A stretch of 64,000 bases of DNA from Crambe crambe. Its lineage: Eukaryota > Porifera > Demospongiae > Poecilosclerida > Crambeidae. A model generated the notes under the pieces. That model was not told the origin of the DNA and searched no databases. It was given only the letters and a program-made list of their open reading frames with translations. Shown here in pieces: positions 12,520-24,764 of the stretch; position 1 is the stretch's first letter, and each line of letters starts with the position of its first letter. The translations under genes and the position numbers were made by a program. The DNA lies in NCBI GenBank assembly GCA_963924555.1, contig OZ004591.1, forward strand, positions 6,820,001 through 6,884,000, written 5' to 3'.

Positions 12520-13350
12520 CTATTCATATGCTTCATTATGATGTTTCATGTTGCTACTATTCCTCTTTGAATGCTGAATTGCTTGATAAATTCTTTCTAC
12601 AGTCCAATCTTGTTCTAACAGGGCATTGGCTCTAGAGAACTCCCCCTGTCTGGTCCGTTCCAATGTTGTCACATAGCACACGCTTCCTAGTTTCATTCCA
12701 ATATCCCGTGCCAGACTCCGCATGTATGTACCAGATGAACAGCACACAGACAGAGAAAAATATGGGGGGTTAAAGTCTAGAAGCTCAATGGACTTGATAG
12801 TGACTTCTTTAGCCTTGGGGGTAAGAGCTGAATCGCTGGCACCAGTTACCCTGGATTTAAACGCTAAGTCTGAATATCGTTTCCCTTCAATTTTCTTCGC
12901 TGAAAAAGCAGGAGGAACTTGCGAAATTGTCCCACGGAAGTCATTCAGCACATGCTCCAAGTCGTTGAGTTTGATGTGTTGCCATGGTTCTTCTCTCACC
13001 ACAACCCCTTCAGGATCCAAAGTGTCTGTCATTCTGCCCAGCTCACAGGTCAAACAGTACTCTTTATCAGTTCCCAAAAGGAAATCTGTCAGTCTTTTGC
13101 AGTCCCTTCCAACTCCTATCACTAAAACTCCTTCTGAGAATTTATCCAAAGTGCCTCCATGACCAACTTTGACCCAACACTTCTGTTTACTAATGGTGAA
13201 ATCAGTACGTTTTCCCTCTGGGATTGCGTCCAGAGGAATTTTTGAGCGGCCTCCAAGCAGGGTAGCTCTTACCTTCATAGTTGCAGCGTTTGATAGCCAG
13301 TCTAGAGGCTTCCACACTGCAAATATGCCTCTAGTAACTCGCAGCATCAT
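12520..13350 (-). CDS. TRUB1: TruB-family tRNA pseudouridine synthase, intronless
   Basis: A single 276-residue open frame. It carries the TruB catalytic motif GHGGTLDKFSEGVLVIG with the catalytic Asp at residue 69, then GRMTDTLDPEG, the substrate-loop block QVPPAFSAKK, and CSSGTYMRSLARDIG near the C-terminus. The pattern matches TRUB1 more closely than mitochondrial TRUB2. TruB enzymes make pseudouridine 55 in the T-loop of tRNAs, and human TRUB1 also modifies some mRNAs. The first two codons are both ATG; I start at the first. It has no intron while every neighbour is split. It converges with the VWC gene and diverges from GPALPP1 with only 52 bp between start codons, so a shared promoter is likely. 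A tttatt at 12249-12254 could be its poly(A) signal. Confidence 0.93.
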   Translation of the reverse strand: MMLRVTRGIFAVWKPLDWLSNAATMKVRATLLGGRSKIPLDAIPEGKRTDFTISKQKCWVKVGHGGTLDKFSEGVLVIGVGRDCKRLTDFLLGTDKEYCLTCELGRMTDTLDPEGVVVREEPWQHIKLNDLEHVLNDFRGTISQVPPAFSAKKIEGKRYSDLAFKSRVTGASDSALTPKAKEVTIKSIELLDFNPPYFSLSVCCSSGTYMRSLARDIGMKLGSVCYVTTLERTRQGEFSRANALLEQDWTVERIYQAIQHSKRNSSNMKHHNEAYE

Positions 13351-13402
13351 AGAGGTGTACTAACTGAACTTTGACCCCCAGGAACAGAGGCTCAAGTTGG
13401 CT
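13351..13402. promoter_or_regulatory. Shared divergent promoter/5' leader region TRUB1-GPALPP1
   Basis: Only 52 bp separate the two divergent start codons. Both 5' leaders and the core promoter must be extremely short or overlap the opposite gene. No TATA box is visible. Confidence 0.5.
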
Positions 13403-15907
13403 ATGTCTGGATCTATTGGGCCTTCTTTGCCGCCAGGATTCGCTATTCAAGGACATGAAGATGGTTCAGAACGCGGAGGAGAGAGAGCAGAGACTTCTTC
13501 AGCTCTTTCCAGCAGAGGTATAGCAGAGTTTGGCTCCCAGGCCCCACATCCCCAGCCCGAGGAACCTGAAGTCCCCCACATTGGTCCGCAGCTTCCCCCT
13601 CATTTAAATCCCAACACTGAGTCGGCTCCAATAATTGGTCCCCAGTTCCCTCTACCCCCGTCTGACTGTACAGGGGGCAGCAACACAACAACAGAGTCAT
13701 CAACTTTTGGCCCAGTACTCCCCCCTGAGTTCAAAACATGCACCCAATCCCCCAATAGAAAAAACACTGGAATTACAAGACTTCCTTGTGACAACACCAC
13801 CAGCTCTAACTCGGAGGGCAGTGATGAAGAAGTGATTGGTCCAATGCCGAACACTGGAACTGGTCCTGTGGTATGTGTGTGGGTGTGGGACCTTTGATGC
13901 ATCAGATGAAAACAGCATTCAGCTGCTGTCCTTTTATACTATTACTCTCAGTAGAAGAGTTGGGGATAATTTAATAAATTGTATGGGGTTCTCCATTGAC
14001 TTCGTGGGATTCATGTGCTGTGTTGTAGTAAGTTTGGAGAACGTGACAGAAAGTAAGGAAGTTTTCCCTTGCCTTTCATATTGAGTGTTTATGGAGATTC
14101 AGTCCCATAACTAGAGGTCATAGAGTTCAATGCCCCGCTGTAATAAGCCTGTAAAGTGTCTGGTTGAAGCATAATTACTAGGGAGGTGCACAACCTTGTT
14201 TCCAATTTGGTAAGGATCATTAATTTTTACATGTAATTCTACCTCATCACTCACATCATTTACCAAGCTACTATCAATGGGACCAGTAACCTCCTTACTA
14301 CAAACCAGATCACACGTGCAATCCATATCTGCCGGCAGGATCAAATTAACTGATAGCCTTGGAGGCGGAGCCAGCAAGAAAAACATGCATTCAAGCCACC
14401 AGCTATCAGCATTATGACTTCAAGAAGTATTTCAGTAGTTATTATTTTCTGCCACTATATAGTGAATCCCAACCGATTGCTTAACCCCTTGCTGCACATG
14501 CAAAGTGGGCAATAATAATAATCTCTCTCTAGGATGACAGGGAGGAGTTACGGAGAACGAAACTGGAGATTGAAGCACGTTCACAAGCGATGAAGGATAA
14601 GCTCACTGGAAAGGTAGTGGGCTTCTTATTGATTCCCTTAGCAACATAACATCTGTAATGTACATGTGTACTCACATTAAGGTGCCTTATATAATGTACA
14701 TGTGTACTCACATTAGGGATATGTAATGACGATGTACTCACATTAGGGTTCAGAAGAGGCAGCTGAACTTAAGAGAGAAGAATGGATGCTTGAACTCCCT
14801 GCAGAGTTCAAACCACTTGGTATGATTGCTATAGATGTCTTACAATAAGGGCTTAACTTTGTGACTTCTCTATATAGGAGTTGGAGCACGGAAGTTTCGG
14901 ACCACCATACCCAACACTGGAGATCGATCAGTGTGGACTGACACGCCAGCTGACAGATTGAAAAGGGCAGAGGTACGGTTACCTTCCATTAAAGTTCAAT
15001 TGTTTGCCCAAACCTTTGAGTTATTATTTTTCGATACAAGCTCCAATCAGTACCAGGTGTCCACTTATTTGGAAGGTTATATGATATTGAAGAAGCTAAA
15101 TATGAGAGACATTTCACAAATTCTGGTCATTGTTGATGGCAGTCTTCTCTCTCCATTGGCTAATGGGTTCAAAGTAGTCAGCCACCCAACTTTGCCAATC
15201 AGACATTTTTAATATGATTATGAGAAAACTTGATAGTACGCATAAAAATGTGCTTCTTTGTGATAATCTTACGAGTTGTAATTGATCCAGGAGGCTCTCA
15301 GGGGTAAGGAGGAGTCCAATGAAGGCAAGGAGAAGAAGAAGAAGAAGAAGACAGCTGAAGAAGAGATGATGTGTGCTTATGAGGCAGAAAGAGAGAAAGC
15401 ATTGGCTGAGCAAGTGGAAAAGTATAATGTACGTAAGATGTATAACAAAAAAACAAAAAAAGCATTTCTACAGTGAATATCTCACACAGGCTGCAGCTGC
15501 TGGGGCAAATGCTCCTGCCCAAGCCCTGGAAAATGCATTTTTATCCACTTTTTTTTTTCCAGAGAGAACATCGCTCCCAGTCTCTGATGGAACTGCATCG
15601 AAAAAGAAAAGCTGTAAGTCTTAAATCTAGCAATGTATGTATGTATGTATGACAGAGGCTAAATTTCAGTAAGGGATATTAATCCCTATGGGTTGTCAAT
15701 ACAGTAGGGTTTCATGGTTTTGTGGTCCTGCTTTAGGAGGAAGTGAAGGAGAAGGGTGGGGTGGTAGAGAGGCGACCGTTCAATCGCGAAACTGACCTGG
15801 AAGCTCCTAGGAACTTAGTCACTCCAGCAAAGAGAAAAGCTCTCATGAAAGACTCACAGCATGCATTGAGCAGCAAATTCCAACGTGGATCAAAGTCCTT
15901 TTTATAA
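13403..15907 (+). CDS. GPALPP1: GPALPP-motif nuclear protein
   Basis: Exons 13403-13870, 14533-14613, 14747-14819, 14878-14972, 15291-15428, 15563-15613 and 15737-15907 join in frame to 358 residues. The N-terminal third has repeated GPxLPP-type motifs (IGPSLPPGF, IGPQLPPHL, FGPVLPPEF) and ends in EEVIGPMP. The C-terminal part matches the conserved DUF3752 region: WMLELPAEFKPLG, RSVWTDTPADR, a Lys-rich coil, RSQSLMELHRKR and RPFNRETDL. Human GPALPP1 (KIAA1704/LGP1) is a poorly characterised, probably nuclear protein; no biochemical role can be read from sequence. I use the ATG at 13403, where the GPALPP series begins. Intron 1 (13871-14532) holds nothing I recognise. Confidence 0.9.
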
Positions 15908-16204
15908 GCACTAGAATCACAACTGAACAATGCTCAGGAAATAAGATCCTTTGTGAAAGATTTTTCACCTTACATCAATGCTAAATCCTTTATGACATAA
16001 CATCTTTCATTTATATTTAAGACTGCACTGAAGAATGAAACATCTTTCATTTATACTTATTATAATCAAAGAGTGCACTGAAATACTTGCAATTGTTGAG
16101 GACTGTACCAAAATACTGATTTTAACTATCTGGACACAGGAGTTATAATGTAGTGATCATATCACTACAGTGTATTTTTTCCCTATATGACTATGCCAAT
16201 CTGT

Positions 16205-19200
16205 TTAAGCAGATCCTTGACTGGAACTACTGGACAATTTGCGACGCAAGGTGGAGGAAAGTGCTGAGAAGATGGAATGGTTGGTAAAGGGTGGTCGGTG
16301 GATGTGGAACACACGCCAGAGGAGAGGGGTCAGGAGGAGACTTAGAGTAGTGATACTGAGGATAACTAGATATACCTGAAGATAAGCAATTAGTGCTATT
16401 ATCAAGAGGAACTTCCCCCTTTATTGTATAAATACCTCTCTGGAAATGATGCCCATTCTCCGTGCTCTACTAGATAAGACGAAAGAAAACTCGCTCACTT
16501 GAGCAAGAGCCAGGGAAATGATGAGAGTGCGTTTCTTACAATGGCCTATAAAAAATCCCAAGACCCCCATGGATATAATGAACTGCAGAAAATTGATATA
16601 AGACAGAATAAACAAAAAAAAAACAACAAGAAACATTATGACATATGGACATACCTTTAAGATGACAATGCAGACCATGACGCCACACATGGTAGAGAAC
16701 TCTGACCTCAGAAAGGTAGGATACACATGGAAACCTGAAAGCAATCAGTCTGTTCATTTAATATCAAGGGGTAAGCAGTGATTAAGCATGTCACCCTGGC
16801 CTATTCCAGACCCAGGCATTATTTCCAGAATGTATTCCACTATTTCTATGGTACCATAATGGCCCTGGCCCATTCTAGTCTTTTTTATATCCATGCACTC
16901 ATACTTTTCTGTACCTAGAGAAGCAAAGAAGAACACAGAAAAGAAATCTCTGATGGGCTCCACAGCCTTCTTCACCTAAGTATATGGTAAAGGGTGGCAG
17001 GGTGAATACACGTGATCATGACTGCTCACCTGATCCACTTCAGAAGGTCCCTGAGAGCTGATGACCACTCCAGCAAGGAAACAGCCCAGTTCCAATGAAG
17101 CACTAAGCTCCTCTGCTGCCTACATATGTACAACACACCCACCCACAAGGCTAAAGGCCATTAGTACAATATGCTCCAACCATACATACCAGCAAGAGTC
17201 CGAAACAGAGAGCAATGGAACCAAGCAAGATATTTTCAGAACGATTCAAGATGTGACTGAAATGTCTATAATGATGATGTAATGTTCATAAAAAGTATAT
17301 TCAGATATATAGTGATAGAAGACTCTGACCTATAAAATCTTCCCACAATTCTTGTGGCAAGGGCTCTGAAGATCAGAACCAGGATTGGGAATCCAAATGC
17401 GACTTGAAGGAGCTGCATGAACCACAGTATGGTGCTGGCCTGGTTGGGAGACTCCTTGGAGGAGCCCCTGCCCTCAAAGAACGGAAGCAGGGCCATCAGA
17501 GTGCCAAGTTGAACATCCTGCATCATCAGCACTCCACTCACCGAATCCACTATGTCCGATTCCGGAACTGACAGAGGAAAAGAATTGGTATTATTAATTA
17601 GTGATCTCTTTAATACTGCTTACTGTTGACTATTCTGGTTGCCAAAGGGTTGCTAGAGAAGGAGAGGCAAGCAGCCACAAAGAGGCTGTGTCGAGGGTGG
17701 ACTTGGAAGATGAGACCCAACAAAATGGCCAGTATGATGCTGCAGGCCAGCTGCAGGTTTCCTCCATACACTGCCACATTCCACACCTGCAAGGGGAGGG
17801 AGGGGAGGGAGAGACGACAAGTCATCACTATCAAAAGGGAGTCTGCCAAGTCAATTCATTTTAATTCCATCAGAAGAGTAAGACATTTGTCCTTCTCATA
17901 TCTGGAAGTAACAGCATCAGCTATCTTTTTGGGTGTATTGAAACTCATCCTTTATTCTTTATTCAGTATAAGAATCATTTGTTGAGTGTGGTTATCCTTA
18001 CGCTATGAATGGTGGGTTACACAGGTCCCTGTCTTTCTATGAACAATAATGCAAAATCAGTGGCTCCTGTCTAAGCTATAGAGAGTAACTTGGCAGGGAG
18101 CAGGGGTGGCTAGATTTGGCTAATAATTGATGGGCTCCCAGTAAAAACCCCCACCCACAGAAACTGAGCCAAAATCACTAATTCTTTTGATCTCCATGAA
18201 TGGAATCTGCCTTAGAGTTGGGTTTCCCATAATCTCTTAATGAACACAAGAAGAGGTGTATGTTTAATTATTATTTATTATATAAAACCTTGTTCAGTTT
18301 TTGAGGAGAGAATTCCAGTCCAACCATAAAGATGATGAAAATGACTCCCACTTCACCGAGAGTCTCCACCTGCACCACGGAACCAATCCAGTTGAAACCC
18401 GTGGGACCCAGCACCATCCCTGCGAATATGAACCCAAAGAGAGAGGGAATTTTGACAATGGAACACACTGCTCCAAAGAAGAAAGAGAGGAGAAGGAGAT
18501 TGACGATATCGTGGATCAAGTGATGGTCTTCTATTGATAGAGTAACGTCTCTAGGCCTGGATAATATATACTGGTTACTGGCCGAGTCTATCAGCATTGA
18601 TATGCCTCCTTCTTGATGCAAACTGGCCTTGTGTGTCGAACCCTTCTTGGATTGGTCCTGTAAGCGTTTGAGGTTATGCTCGTGAAGAGATCCTTCACTA
18701 AGCTTCACCACAGTCTCTATCCCTGCACCCTCCATGTTCTTAAAATCACTAAAAACATCCTCTGCTAGTCGATTCTCGAGTTTGTCAGCAGCTTGGGCTA
18801 TCTCAGAGAGGAAATTATTCACAAGTTTGAAGTGTGTCTGGAGGCTGGTGTTTGGATGATGAGAAAGCATCTCTTTCTCAAGATCAAGGATGACATTGTA
18901 GTCTTCTTCAACAAGTATAGCAGCATTCTTCATGTCCTCCTGTCTCATCTTACAGCTCTGTTTGATATTCTCAATGGAACGATAATCGCTACTCAATGTC
19001 TGATTCAAGTCCCTAAGAACTGTCACAAGCGAATTCTCTGCTGCCTTCAGCTCCCGCTGATATATATTGAGCACTTTCATCTTGAAATGGACTTCAGGTG
19101 AGATGACAGACTGATGTTGAATGGACTGGATGTGGTTTCCAATATTGTTCAGAAGATTTTTTTTTCGACTCAGCATGGTCACCAAATTCCAGTAAGTGAA

Positions 19201-19386
19201 GTTGCTGCTACCTATCTTTTGGAACCATTCCTTTGCTTGGTGGGGTTGGTTTCTGTTTACAGGCTCCCGGCCACGTTTTATTGGGATGTGGAGTCTACAG
19301 CAGCAAAGTGGGAGGAGAGAAATCAACAAAAATGCCACCATCAGAACGTGCAACAGGGACCGAGAGTATGAAGCGAGCCCAGTCAT
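16205..19386 (-). CDS. TMCO3: TMCO3-type membrane antiporter (coiled coil plus KefB-like Na+/H+ exchanger domain)
   Basis: On the minus strand, exons 18289-19386, 17624-17786, 17330-17567, 17190-17256, 17030-17119, 16915-16975, 16655-16734, 16436-16582 and 16205-16375 join in frame to 704 residues. The ATG at 19386 begins a signal peptide (MTGLASYSRSLLHVLMVAFL). A luminal, coiled-coil-rich region of about 280 residues follows, then a CPA2 cation/proton exchanger domain. Diagnostic blocks shared with human TMCO3 are VQVETLGEVGVIFIIFMVGL, ELGCFLAGVVISSQGP, EPIRDFFSVFFFASLG and LAQVSEFSFVLSSRARRMG. The family is thought to exchange K+ or Na+ for protons across internal membranes. The intron before exon 8 is short and open in frame, but a good donor and acceptor support splicing. 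The gene is divergent from ANKMY1. Confidence 0.93.
17787..18288. other. First TMCO3 intron, nothing recognised
   Basis: This is a 502-bp intron of a minus-strand gene. It has a standard donor (at 18288) and acceptor and no visible repeat or nested gene. Confidence 0.6.
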
Positions 19387-19556
19387 TCTTGGAACTGCTC
19401 TAAATGCAAAATACCGCCTTCTTCCATGGCCCGCCTCCCTCAAGCAGCTGCTCAAAATTATATTATTCTATTTCTAAAAGGAGCACACCATGATTTAAAC
19501 GATTAATGCTTAGCTACCAGATAACTAACTTACTACGGTAGTCGATAATAAGGTTA
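19387..19556. promoter_or_regulatory. Divergent promoter region TMCO3-ANKMY1
   Basis: The 170 bp between the two start codons must hold both promoters. No TATA box is evident. Confidence 0.5.
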
Positions 19557-22280
19557 ATGAAGACTACGGCCACGCACAGATCCCCTGCACCTCGCCTAGA
19601 CTGCAGCAAACCTTCCTCACAAGATGATATTGGTGACTGCGGCAGCGGCTGCAATAGTTTTTGTGGTCTCGAGCCCCTCCTCTGTTCTATCCAGTACAAG
19701 ACGGGGATGGTGTATAAAGGATACGTATCCAGCCTGCCCAGGAGTGGGGTGGGGTGTTTTCAGTGGCCCTCTGGTCTGCAGTACACTGGAGGGTTCAAGG
19801 AAAACAAAATGGAAGGACATGGGGAACTGACCTGGCCAGATCAATCCAGATATGAAGGACACTTCCATAATGATATGAGGGAAGGATATGGAAAGCATAC
19901 ATGGACAGAAAGTGGAGAGGTAGGCCACAAAAGGATGTGGGAGGCAGCTGCTGTTTTTTTGTTTGTTTGTTTGTTTGTTTTTGCTGTTGCTTGTTATATT
20001 GTTGTTAAATATCATTAGCATCAATGCATACAGGGCTAAGACTAGTCAAACTTCTATTTTTATTATTATCAGGTATACATTGGAGGTTACCACCATGATA
20101 AACGTCATGGCAAGGGGACATACACCTGGCCTTCTGGAGCATCCTTCACTGGAATGTTCAAGGACGATCTCAAGGAAGGCTTTGGTGTCTACATTTCACC
20201 CCAGGGGAAAAAATATGAGGCAAGATTGAATTCGGAGAAATGATTGTGTTTTATAGTTTAGCAAATTTTTATTTTCCAGGGTATGTATTGTGCAGGGAAG
20301 AGAGAAGGAGAAGGGGTTATAACTTACCCTGGAGGACGTCAGGACATTGGCATTTGGAGTGGATCAAAATTGATTCGACTGAAGTTTACCATTAAGGAAG
20401 CATTCACAGATCACCGATTACCTCTCCCCATTGTGAGGAGTTACTCGCAAGTACCTTATGTGGAATCAAGATACAAGGGTCACCTTGAGGTGAGGTTAAA
20501 ACAACAACATTGGGTGTCCAGATTTAGGATTTACAGCTCAGGAATTCTCTATTAGCAATTGAGAATGACTGTTAAACATACTACTGAAAGGCAATTAACA
20601 CTGTTGTGAATAAATAAACAGAGCCTAAGAAGTAGGCTTCAAATATCTCAAATTGCTCTATTCCTTATCAGGTTGCCTCCCAAGAGTTTATACAGGGTGC
20701 TGCTGATGGAGACCTCTCCAAGGTCCAGTCCATCATGGACACTGATACAGTCCACGTGGATGTGGTCGACAAAGAGGGACACGGTGCTCTCTTTAGCGCA
20801 GCTGTAAGTACTGGAAACTCAAGGGTCCATACGTACTTTGACCCCCACAAAAAGTATCACTCGATGATATCACTTTTCCTTTCAGATTCATGGACATACA
20901 AGCATATTGAATTTCCTTTTGGACAATGGTGCAGATGTGAACCAGCTGGATGACGAAGGAATCTCAATTTTGAATGTCTGTCACCATCTTCAATACAGCA
21001 GTCACCCTCGAGTAAGCATGTGAAAAAAATATTCAGTGCAATATATTTACCACTGTTAATTAGGTCAGGGGCATACTTGATCTCCTTGAATCACAAACCG
21101 AACAAAAATCTGGTGGTGGCTTCTTTTCCAGTCCCAACAGTCCAAGGAAGCAATTTGTAGTCCCAATGCTCTCAGTCTCAACATGTGGACAGTTCAATAT
21201 CTCCCCAGAAAGTGGGAGGCTCCTACTGCCTGGAGATGAACCTGAACAGGAGTGTGGGCTGCGTAGGGTAAAGTCATTCCCAGCGTATATTAATCTAGCA
21301 GATAGAAGGATGCAATTTATGTCAGATGAAGAAAGAAACGGCCCTTTAGACAGATCAAATTTCGTGACAACATCAAAATACATTTACACCTCATCAGCCT
21401 CCAATGAAAATGAAGTCCAGAGATCAATTTCCCTTCCTACATTACTGAAATCAGGTACCAGTCGTACATTATTTGGCAATTCCTCAAAGAGTTTATTGAT
21501 TAAGACTGCCAGTGCTCAGGGTGAAGTCTTGGGAGTAAGCCCAAATTCTTCTTTAAGTCCCAGAGCGCTCAGTGAATCTGATCTGCTGGGTGGAGCTTCA
21601 GCATTGGACCCACCTTTTACTAAATCTCGACCCAGGAGCAGACAGTTGGATTCCCCAGTGCCGTTACAAGATAATAGCTCTTCTCCAAGTTCCCCTCCAT
21701 CTTCACCATTCAGGAACTTCTCCTCCCAAAGACCAGTAACTTCTTCTGTTTCTCCCACTATGCCTAGTAGTAGTAAGTTCCAGAAAGAGAGCTTTGGTCC
21801 TAGACCTCTTAGGACCTCGACACCAGATAGGATTGTGATCACTTCTTCTCGTACCACCAAGAGGTGGTCACGTTCTTCGACACCTCTCTGTGTCGGGGAA
21901 GATAGTGCTGGCCATCGGAGAAAAGTGAATCCCCTTACTCTTTCTCCAGCCCAACGAAAGAAGATCTTGATTAAAATGACTCTTGGCATTACTGACAACT
22001 ACAGCTCCAGTGCGTTTTCTTCCAGTCAATATGGCTCTGCTGTCAGTGCTGTGCAGAACACCTCGATTTCGTGTGTGGACATAGATGACTCTGTCACTTC
22101 ATGCACTGGAACTCCTTTACAAGTTGAGCGGTAAGACATCTTAATTGATAGGGGCATCCTCGGAAAGCCTCAGTCTTAGTTTTCTTTTTTAGGAGAGGGG
22201 CCTGGACATCTACAGTAGAGCTTAATGATGTAATTATACAGCTAATCCCAGTTAATACTCTTTGTTATGCTCATTCAGAC

Positions 22281-22331
<51 letters not shown>

Positions 22332-24507
22332 AATCAGATGATTGAGAATCATCACATGAGCTAACTATTGTTCCTATGGCCATTACATAATTATTATTGG
22401 ATTGGCAGTTCACGACCAGTAATGACTTTTCGTGACATCATCAAGTTGCTCCTAAATAGAGGGGCGGATCCTAATGCTTCCTTCATCCCCATGCATCCAC
22501 TCTTTTATGCGATAACGGCAGGAGACGTTGAAATAGTCAAAAGACTATTGGAATGTGGAGCCAAAACTGACCATTTCTTGCCAGAAGCGGTAAAAACTCA
22601 ATATCATAACCTACATCCTTTTGAATGTATAATTCATCCTTAATATTTCAGCTTGGAGGCTACAGTCCACTTCATGTTGCAACAAAATTCCTAACTGCTG
22701 ACACAGCGAGCATAGTTGAGGTCCTTCTTCAGCATGGAGCTGATCCGAACGCTGAAATTCTAGGTGACATTATTCCCAGAACCACCGCCACTCTTCAGCA
22801 CGATGAGGTAATCGATGTAGAAGGAGCTGGTGAGAATGGGACTGAAGAGGCATTGATCGCTGGGGGGAATGAAGGGACATCTGGTGCCACTCCACTGCAT
22901 ATTGTGTGTGCAACGAACCTCATAGAGCGTAGGCCTAACACAAAATCATTAATAAATGTGAATGTAAGTACTTTGCATATGTGTTAGCTCCTGTCTAATT
23001 GAAATGTCAGAAGTTAGAATGTAATACCCACTTTCAAGGAACCATTTCCCAACTTGCTAACATAACTTTTCCTTTAGACCGTCCCATACTTTCTTCTCTC
23101 CATTTAGACACAGCTGGCTGGCATAGTATCTGCAGTGACTGAACTGTTGCTGAAGTATGGTGCTGATATGAACAAAGTTACCAGTGGTCATTCTGCCTTA
23201 TCACTGGCTATTCTTAGGGGTCATGATAAGGTCAGCCAACTGGCCAAGATAGCTAGAGCAGCTTCACAAAAAAAATACTTATGACATAACCTAGGGAGTA
23301 ATAATCTCATAGCTAGACAGACTGATGTCCATATTGTATATATAACAGGCTGTAGAACTCTTACTGGAAGCTGGAGCTGACCCAAATCTCCCTCTGGGTA
23401 GAAGAACAGGCAGTGCCATATGTATGCTGACCACTCCTGCTACCCACAAAATAAGAGCAATCCTCTCTTCAGCCTCGAGTCTTGTTATTCTCCACAAGCT
23501 GATGCTCTCAGGAGCGGATATCTTCTCACCCATTGAAGTCAATAAGAATGAAATTGGGAATGTAGTTGACTTTGCCTACAGAGTATTCAAACAGGTGGAT
23601 TAATATTTGCTAGGGAAAGTCAATATTGATTGTATGTTTTGTTTTCTAAAGGATAAGAAGTTATCTTCCGGCTTGTTCAGTTCGCTCACTAAACTGGAGA
23701 GATCTAGTTATCGGTCTTTTAAAAGACTTATGGCTCAGTTGGTCCATTTTTTCCGCTGCAAGGCTTTGCTTACACTGTCTTCTGAATGTAAATAATTATA
23801 ATAATGATAATTGCACATTAAATTCATTATAGCCTTTCATTACAGGGAATGTCTGGCAAGTATTACAATTGGAACCCAATTCTCCTCCTGAGCCAACAAA
23901 TGGAAGAGATGGTACGAAATCTACCACTACCAGAATCATATCCGAACAGGTTGATACCTCTCATAATGTGTCATGGCGTCCTACTAAGAATGGTGGCACT
24001 GTCAGGAAAAGAGGTGTGAAGAGTACAAGTCCTAGTGTCCAATCATACGAAATCATTCTCCCTGAAATCACACTCAATATTTCCCTGAATGCCCTGGCTA
24101 AAACTATTGAGGGAGTGCCTGATGAAGATGAAGATAAGAGAACTTTTCCTCAATTTAAGAAGAAAAAACTTAACAGACCAGACAGATACAAGGAGCTATT
24201 TGAAAGAACTACTGAAATACTTAATAATTATGAAAAGGCCATGAAAAAGAGTCGGGAGAGAGTGTGGAATTTTTCATCTTTCTGTTACGAATGTGGACGA
24301 GTTTTGCATGTTTACTTGACTCGGTGTTCAGGTTGTTCCCTTGTGAGGTTCTGCAGTTATAGGTGTCGGACAGAATGCCGAAAAAAGGGGCACAATGTGG
24401 AATGTGACAAACACATGATCTCCTCGACAACAAGCTCAAGTTCACCAAGCAGGAAAAGTACCTCTCCAAGCAGGAGTATGAGTATGAAATTCACTTCTAA
24501 ATCATAG
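19557..24507 (+). CDS. ANKMY1: Ankyrin repeat, MORN and MYND zinc-finger protein
   Basis: Exons 19557-19919, 20073-20219, 20280-20489, 20672-20803, 20886-21011, 21064-22130, 22409-22589, 22652-22963, 23108-23230, 23349-23594, 23652-23787 and 23846-24507 join in frame to 1234 residues. MORN repeats fill about residues 50-155 ([34 protein letters not shown]). Ankyrin repeats follow at about 240-310 and 690-970 ([49 protein letters not shown]). A MYND zinc finger sits at about 1159-1199 (CYECG, CSGCS, FCSYRC). This order is that of ANKMY1, a poorly characterised protein. A 1067-bp exon inserts about 350 Ser/Pro-rich, probably disordered residues between the ankyrin blocks. Intron 2 has a GC donor. 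A (GA)n tract lies in intron 6. Confidence 0.92.
22284..22328. repeat. (GA)n microsatellite in ANKMY1 intron
   Basis: About 45 bp of uninterrupted GA dinucleotides lie between exons 6 and 7. Confidence 0.9.
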
Positions 24508-24764
24508 CATATAGATAACTCAAAATGTAAGTCTTAACTGAACTTGAGTATAGCTAGCTGTAGTCCTTAGAAATTTCTGTCACAGGAAGCATTTACTTTA
24601 TATCCTCAAAACTGCATGTGCACACATGATCAGGTGCTATAAACAGGAAACTGCTGGACATTTTTGAAAAAAAAACAACAAAAAAAAACAATGTTAGGTT
24701 TTATCCCGGGGGGGAAGAAAGTTTGGATGAAATAATATACTAGATTTTAAATGTTCCTTAATCC

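Noticed and set aside
16421..16744. Minus-strand frame running through the intron between TMCO3 exons 7 and 8
   Set aside because: The open frame is fortuitous. A gtatgt donor and ctgcag acceptor with a polypyrimidine run give a protein matching human TMCO3, and read-through would add about 24 unmatched residues.
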